A stretch of 64,000 bases of DNA from JABDGV01 sp964577935. GTDB taxonomy: Bacteria > Chlamydiota > Chlamydiia > Chlamydiales > FEN-1388. The translations under genes were made by a program, and so were the position numbers. The notes beneath the pieces were generated by a model, which was given only the letters and a program-made list of their open reading frames with translations, made no database searches and was not told the origin of the DNA. Each line of letters starts with the position of its first letter. Within the stretch, counting starts at the first letter, position 1. The stretch is taken from assembly GCA_964577935.1 (NCBI GenBank), contig CAZOAJ010000006.1, positions 1 to 64,000 on the forward strand, given 5' to 3'. Positions 59,658 through 64,000 of this stretch are shown here, one piece after another.

Positions 59658-60719
59658 CTATTGAATTGTAAGGCCTAAGCTTGCATTTCCGGTAACAGTG
59701 TTGATAAGAGTAAGGCCAGTGGCGGTACTTGAAAGAACCACAAGCACACGAGTCTGGGCTGTAACAGGTATACTCAAGCCTGTTGTTAAGCCATTGCTCG
59801 TAGACCCTATGGCTATTATTCCTGTAAGGGCAGGAGATAATGTTACCGTAGCTCCTGGCACCGGAACAAATATGTTATCGGGTGTTGTCGAGGTATATAC
59901 CTGAGCTTGTATAGTTATTGTTGTTCCAACAAGAGATAAAGCTGCCGTTGTGCTAAAGTATGCTGAGATATCTGTTATAGTCCCATCTCGTGGCATAGAG
60001 AAGGCATAGCTGCCTAAAGTCGTATCATCTATTGTTCCAAGCGAAAGGGAAATACCTGTTAGAGAATTTCCAAACCCGACAGCCGAGCCAGTCCCAGCTA
60101 ATCCCCCAACAATTGTGGTCATGTTAATTGGAGTCCCTGAAGCAAATGGAATAATTGCCCCACTGCCTGCTGCTCCAGTAGCGCCTGTAGGGCCAGTTAA
60201 CCCTGTTGGCCCAGTAAAACCTGTAGGACCCGTTGGTCCAGTAGCGCCTGTAGGGCCAGTTAGTCCTGTTGGTCCTTGAATTCCTGTATCTCCAATAGCT
60301 CCTGTAGGGCCAGTTGGGCCAGTAGGACCTGTTGGTCCGGTAGAGCCTGTGGGGCCTGTAGGCCCGTTGGATCCTGGTATACCTTGGTTCCCTTGAATTC
60401 CTTCATTCCCGGTAGCTCCAGTTGGTCCTTGAATCCCTTGACTTCCAGTAGCTCCGATTGGGCCTGGAGATCCCTGGCTTCCAGTGGCTCCAGTTGGTCC
60501 TGTATCTCCAGTAAAACCGCGTGGACCGCGACGTCCTCTGGGACCCCTATGATGGTGAGCTTTAGGCATTAATCCATCATGATTTTGAAGTTCCTCAGGA
60601 GTGATTTCTTGAGTAGAAAAAGGTATCTCGGAGGCTTCATTATTTGCTCCGGCATACATGCTTGCTGCGCATGTCATGACATAGATGATGGACAGTTTAG
60701 CAAAAGACTTAAAGCGCAT
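59658..60719 (-). CDS. Secreted collagen-like protein with BclB-type C-terminal domain
   Basis: After a signal peptide (IIYVMTCAASMYAGA), residues 59-187 are 43 unbroken Gly-X-Y triplets, opening with basic GPRGRRGPRG and continuing with GPT/GAT/GIQ repeats. The C-terminal 165 residues read SGAIIPFASGTPINMTT, then VGFGNSLTG, SYAFSMPRDGTITDISAYFS, VGTTITIQAQVYTSTTPDN and GLSIPVTAQTRVLVVLS. This is the BclB exosporium-type domain known from Bacillus and other Firmicutes. An HHH segment precedes the triplets. A ribosome site (GGAG) and its own terminator make it a separate unit within the T2SS locus. A role as a T2SS substrate or surface fibre is inference. Confidence 0.92.
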   Translation of the reverse strand: MRFKSFAKLSIIYVMTCAASMYAGANNEASEIPFSTQEITPEELQNHDGLMPKAHHHRGPRGRRGPRGFTGDTGPTGATGSQGSPGPIGATGSQGIQGPTGATGNEGIQGNQGIPGSNGPTGPTGSTGPTGPTGPTGPTGAIGDTGIQGPTGLTGPTGATGPTGPTGFTGPTGLTGPTGATGAAGSGAIIPFASGTPINMTTIVGGLAGTGSAVGFGNSLTGISLSLGTIDDTTLGSYAFSMPRDGTITDISAYFSTTAALSLVGTTITIQAQVYTSTTPDNIFVPVPGATVTLSPALTGIIAIGSTSNGLTTGLSIPVTAQTRVLVVLSSTATGLTLINTVTGNASLGLTIQ

Positions 60720-60957
60720 ACTATCTCCGAAAAAAAATTAGAAACCTAGATCAAATACTGATCTTGTGCAGCATGGGTTGCTGATTCTGCAAATTGACAA
60801 AATTTCAATTAAAATAAAAACATTTTTTATAGAGATAGTGATAGTTTGGAATAGATAAATAGATTTACTTTTGACAAGCGCAGAATATTAATAAAAGTAT
60901 TTCTTGCAAGCCTTCATTTTTGATTCAGGAATAAATCAATTTTTTCGATTAAATGAG

Positions 60958-62154
60958 TTACATTCCCATATCAAAGCTTGAGCCAAAATCAGAAAGAGGG
61001 AGCAAAATCGCCAGAAGAGTTGATCCGACGAGCATGCCCATTATGAGGAGGAGTGCTGGCTGGATGAATGAAAGTGTTCGTTGAAGAAGCCGTTCGGACT
61101 CATCCTCATACATTTTACCTACCTCATCGAGGATTGGATCAAGTCTTCCTGTTTCTTCGCCGATGCGGAACATTCTTGAAAATAAAGGGGGAATGTTCTT
61201 GATTTGTGAGACTTCGAAGCTAAATCGGCTTCCCTCTATCATCTTATCGCGAGCATGGCCTATCGATTCTTCTAATGATTTGTTGTAAAGTGCCTCTTTA
61301 GATAATTCAATTGCTTGAGAAAGAGGGATCCCTCCATTAAGAAGCATAGAAAGAGTAGTGGCAAATCGCCCAAGGCTTGAAAAAACGAGATACCTCCCAA
61401 TAAGAGGCCATTTCATAAGCTGAGTTTCAATTCGTTTGATACCGCCTCGTTTAAGCCAAAGAGCAGTAAGTAGGCCGCATGTGGTCGCTGCAATTAAAAC
61501 GAAGAACCAATAAGTTGTGAAAAAATGGCTTAAAGCAACGATGAACGCTGTGAATGCAGGTAATTGTTTGCCTTCAAAGAGGCCTTCAAGCGCTGGAACG
61601 ACGAACCCCATCAAGACGGAAAAGGCTATAACAAGAAGAACAGATAGTATTACAGGGTAGATCAATGTTGAAACAAGCTGTTTCCGCATAACCATTCTTT
61701 TTTGGTAGAATTTTGAGAGCTTTTCCAAACATGGGCCTAAAGCTCCAGCTGATTCGCCAGCAGTGACGACAGCTCGAAACAGAGGTGGAAAATTTTCAGG
61801 AAACTCAGATAATGCTTTACTAAAGTTTTGGCCTCTTCGGATACGGTCTGATATAGCTTCAATAATCCCGTGATATTTTTCTCCTCGAGCTTGTTCTTCC
61901 AAAGCAACTAAGCTTTCATGAAGGGGAACTTGAGCTTGGATAAGTTGAGCGAGTTGGCTTGTAAAAAGGACAAGGGCATCAAAATTAAAATTCGAGCCAG
62001 AGGGTTTTGTTTTGACGCTTGCTTCTTCAATATTAAGGAGTAGAAGTCCTTGAGCTTTGATTTTTTCTTTAGCTTCGCCAAACGAATGGGCATCTATCAT
62101 CCCTTTAGATTTTTTCCCTTGGGGAGATATAGCTTTATAGAGATAGGTTGCCAT
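60958..62154 (-). CDS. gspF: T2SS inner-membrane platform protein GspF
   Basis: GspF is the polytopic core of the T2SS platform. The 398-residue protein starts ATYLYKAISPQGKKSKGMID, has two T2SSF domains with three membrane segments (about 165-190, 215-235, 370-390), and the family phrases FTSQLAQLIQAQVPLHESL, FPPLFRAVVTAGESAGALGPCLEKLSKFYQKR and its second copy PPLFSRMFRIGEETGRLDPILDEVGKMYEDE. It lies 27 bases after gspE. After it comes the collagen-like gene. Confidence 0.95.
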   Translation of the reverse strand: MATYLYKAISPQGKKSKGMIDAHSFGEAKEKIKAQGLLLLNIEEASVKTKPSGSNFNFDALVLFTSQLAQLIQAQVPLHESLVALEEQARGEKYHGIIEAISDRIRRGQNFSKALSEFPENFPPLFRAVVTAGESAGALGPCLEKLSKFYQKRMVMRKQLVSTLIYPVILSVLLVIAFSVLMGFVVPALEGLFEGKQLPAFTAFIVALSHFFTTYWFFVLIAATTCGLLTALWLKRGGIKRIETQLMKWPLIGRYLVFSSLGRFATTLSMLLNGGIPLSQAIELSKEALYNKSLEESIGHARDKMIEGSRFSFEVSQIKNIPPLFSRMFRIGEETGRLDPILDEVGKMYEDESERLLQRTLSFIQPALLLIMGMLVGSTLLAILLPLSDFGSSFDMGM

Positions 62155-62181
62155 AAGGGATAAAATCCTTTGTCCGTACTA

Positions 62182-63819
62182 TTAACTTTCGTCAGCCCGG
62201 GTAACTCGCCAAATTTCTTGCTCGTTCGTAATGCCCTGTTTGACGAGCTCCATTCCATGATCTTTAAGTCGCATCATACCTTCACTGCTTGCAATTGATT
62301 GGATAGGTGATGCTTCCGGACTGATCATTATTTGTCGCTTAATTGCTTGACTCATACTCATGAGTTCATAGATGCCTCTTCGACCATAAAAGCCACTTCC
62401 TTGGCATTGAGGGCACTTTTGATTACCCTGAAAATTTTTATGCCCCTTGCATTGTGGACAAACAGTTCTCACAAGTCTTTGAGCAAGAACTCCAATTAAA
62501 CAGGATGAAATCAGATAGGGCTCTACTCCCATATCGACAAGACGTGTGACCGCGGATGGTGCATCATTTGTGTGAAGCGTGGAAAGAACGAGGTGGCCTG
62601 TGAGTGCTGATTGAATCGCGATTTCAGCTGTCTCTTTATCACGAATCTCTCCAATCATGATAATGTCAGGATCCTGGCGTAGGATATGACGTAATCCCGA
62701 AGCGAAGGTCAGCCCGATTTTAGGATGAACACCCATTTGAGAGATGCCTTTTAATCGGTATTCCACAGGGTCTTCAACGGTCATGATGTTGGTGTCTCGA
62801 CTTGAAAGCTCAGAAAGGGCGCTATAGAGCGTGGTTGTTTTACCGCTTCCTGTAGGTCCTGTAACTAATACAATGCCCTCAGAAAATCCTATATGCCTTC
62901 TAAATTCATCCAAAATTGTTTCTGGCATTCCAATTTTATCAAGGCCTAAGACGATATTTCCTTTATCAAGGATGCGAAGTACAAGCCGCTCCCCGTTAGC
63001 TATTGGGAGTGTGCTTACGCGGAAGTCAAATTTCTTAGCCCCCGTTCGCATTTTTATTCGGCCATCCTGAGGAAGTCTTCTTTCCGCAATGTCCATTTTC
63101 GACATAACTTTAAGTCGAGTAATGATAGGCATTTTCAATTCTTCAGGCGGCGAAATATGATCAAAGAGGACTCCATCGACTCGTAGTCGTACGAGTAATC
63201 CCTGCTCATGTGGTTCAAAGTGGATGTCAGAGGCCCCTTGGCGAATCGCCTCCGAAATTGTTAAGTTGACCAGGCGAACAGCCGGTGCTTGATCAGGGGT
63301 GTCTTCGAGCAGGTCGTATAGGTCACTTTCGTCCTCTAATCCGACTTCTTCTTCATTTTCAGTGGCTGCGTCAATGATCCTTGAGGCTTGAGATTGATCG
63401 TGCTGATACAGAGTATCTATAACTTCTATAATCGCTTCGCGAGGAGCATAGATAAGTTCAATTGGTTTCTTTACAAGTAGGCGAGCTTCTTCAATCCCAT
63501 CAATTGACAGTGGATTATACGTTGCACATAAAAGAGTTCCATTCTCTTCAGAGAAAACCACTATCAGATGTTTCTTTACAAATGAATAGGGAAGAAGTGT
63601 GTGAGGAGGAGTTTTTTCGGCAATTTCTTTCAAGTTGTTGATATGGGGGATGCCGAGGGCTCGTGCATATTCTTCACTGGATGACTTGAAATGATCCTCG
63701 TCTTTTGTTGCTTCCTCTTTGCTTAAGGCTTTGTCACTCTCAGAATTTTTGGAAAAGGAGGAGCGAATCTTGTTGATTAGCTCCTCGAGTTGTTTTTTCA
63801 ATTCCGTCCAGTATTCCAT
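62182..63819 (-). CDS. gspE: T2SS secretion ATPase GspE
   Basis: GspE powers the secretion pseudopilus. Seen are the N1-like region (residues 50-120), IRQGASDIHFEPHEQGLLVRLRVDG, RLPQDGRIKMR, Walker A GPTGSGKTTTLYSAL, the Asp box region VEDPVEYRLKGISQ, Walker B IIMIGEIRDKETAEIAI, the His box LSTLHTNDAPSAVTRL and the four-Cys zinc finger CPQC plus CPQC about 15 residues apart. Length 545 compares with about 500 in E. coli GspE. The preceding gene (partial, probably gspD) ends 11 bases upstream. Confidence 0.96.
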   Translation of the reverse strand: MEYWTELKKQLEELINKIRSSFSKNSESDKALSKEEATKDEDHFKSSSEEYARALGIPHINNLKEIAEKTPPHTLLPYSFVKKHLIVVFSEENGTLLCATYNPLSIDGIEEARLLVKKPIELIYAPREAIIEVIDTLYQHDQSQASRIIDAATENEEEVGLEDESDLYDLLEDTPDQAPAVRLVNLTISEAIRQGASDIHFEPHEQGLLVRLRVDGVLFDHISPPEELKMPIITRLKVMSKMDIAERRLPQDGRIKMRTGAKKFDFRVSTLPIANGERLVLRILDKGNIVLGLDKIGMPETILDEFRRHIGFSEGIVLVTGPTGSGKTTTLYSALSELSSRDTNIMTVEDPVEYRLKGISQMGVHPKIGLTFASGLRHILRQDPDIIMIGEIRDKETAEIAIQSALTGHLVLSTLHTNDAPSAVTRLVDMGVEPYLISSCLIGVLAQRLVRTVCPQCKGHKNFQGNQKCPQCQGSGFYGRRGIYELMSMSQAIKRQIMISPEASPIQSIASSEGMMRLKDHGMELVKQGITNEQEIWRVTRADES

Positions 63820-63830
63820 CAGAATATGCC

Positions 63831-64000
63831 TTATGAGATTTGGTCAGGGGTTTTAAAGAGCATTTCAAGACTTCTCTCAAACAAAGCACGCTTTTCTCGC
63901 TTCTGAGCATCGAGCACCTCTTTCATGAATTCTGGGGTGTCTCCAGGTCTCTTTGCAAGATCTGCTTTTCTTAATCGCTTCATTTCTTCACTGGCATCGG
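63831..64000 (-). CDS. C-terminal fragment, probably secretin GspD
   Basis: A frame enters from the right edge on the minus strand, ends with TAA at 63831-63833 and gives 55 residues, rich in Lys, Arg and Glu (MKRLRKADLAKRPG, then MKEVLDAQKREKRALFERSL). It stops 11 bases before gspE. The gene before gspE in chlamydiae is the secretin gspD, whose C-terminus is a similar charged helix, so that is my best guess. The fragment itself has no secretin motif. Confidence 0.5.
   Translation of the reverse strand, partial: DASEEMKRLRKADLAKRPGDTPEFMKEVLDAQKREKRALFERSLEMLFKTPDQIS

Noticed and set aside
60160..60540. Regular short repeats that might be a CRISPR array or satellite
   Set aside because: The 9-base periodicity encodes Gly-X-Y triplets in an intact reading frame with no spacers.
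60276..60572. A 98-codon plus-strand ORF rich in Ser, Trp and Gly
   Set aside because: It is the antisense of the Gly-X-Y repeats; its composition follows from the repeat, not from coding.

Overview
The window is a chromosomal segment of a member of the Chlamydiota, most likely an environmental lineage outside the Chlamydiaceae (Simkania, Waddlia or Parachlamydia type). The signs are a SycD/LcrH type III secretion chaperone, a chromosomal pGP6-D-like gene next to a ParA ATPase and thrS, a GreA of 720 residues with the long chlamydial N-terminal extension, a recC-recB-recD cluster beside an LplT-like transporter, hemB close to greA, and a reduced type II secretion (T2SS) operon with pseudopilins. 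Base composition looks moderately A+T-rich, around 40% G+C by eye. I see no insertion sequences, prophage, CRISPR array or rRNA.

Layout. 0.2-3.2 kb: chaperone plus a small partner protein, then dusB, yggT and a secreted protein on the other strand. 3.6-8.2 kb: a PilM/GspL-like and PilO/GspM-like assembly-platform pair, a MORN-repeat lipoprotein, and recA. 8.4-13.1 kb: an exported eukaryotic-type tyrosine phosphatase, ispA, a left-handed beta-helix protein, an NTF2-like protein and a TetR regulator. 13.2-15.9 kb: a Zn/Cd-type P-ATPase with a DKTRT phosphorylation motif, tRNA-Pro and a small protein. 16-21.3 kb: ung facing a thrS-parA-pGP6D-sua5 operon. 21.5-27.9 kb: a 960-residue protein with papain-like features, a predicted outer-membrane barrel, and an LplT transporter fused to a decayed acyltransferase. 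28-37.3 kb: recCBD, tRNA-Thr and ada. 37.6-42 kb: accessory genes, including an FMN reductase and a cyclopropane synthase that both carry signal peptides. 42-47.7 kb: an ABC exporter, a membrane-anchored kinase-like protein and a lipoprotein, divergent from two membrane-anchored DXD glycosyltransferases. 47.7-53.5 kb: NYN nuclease, Ham1-like protein, greA, a collagen-like protein and hemB. 53.5-56.5 kb: a MoxR-DUF58 cluster. 56.4-64 kb: T2SS genes gspD (partial), E, F, then a BclB-type collagen-like gene, then gspG and three minor pseudopilins.

How the genes fit together. Housekeeping DNA repair (recA, recBCD, ung, ada, an AlkD/AlkC-like protein) is interleaved with envelope and host-interaction functions. 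The T2SS operon near 60 kb and the PilM/PilO-like pair near 4 kb could be two halves of one secretion machine. Strong host-facing candidates are the exported tyrosine phosphatase, the papain-like protein, the two collagen-like proteins and the two DXD glycosyltransferases. All functional statements come from reading motifs; no database search was possible.
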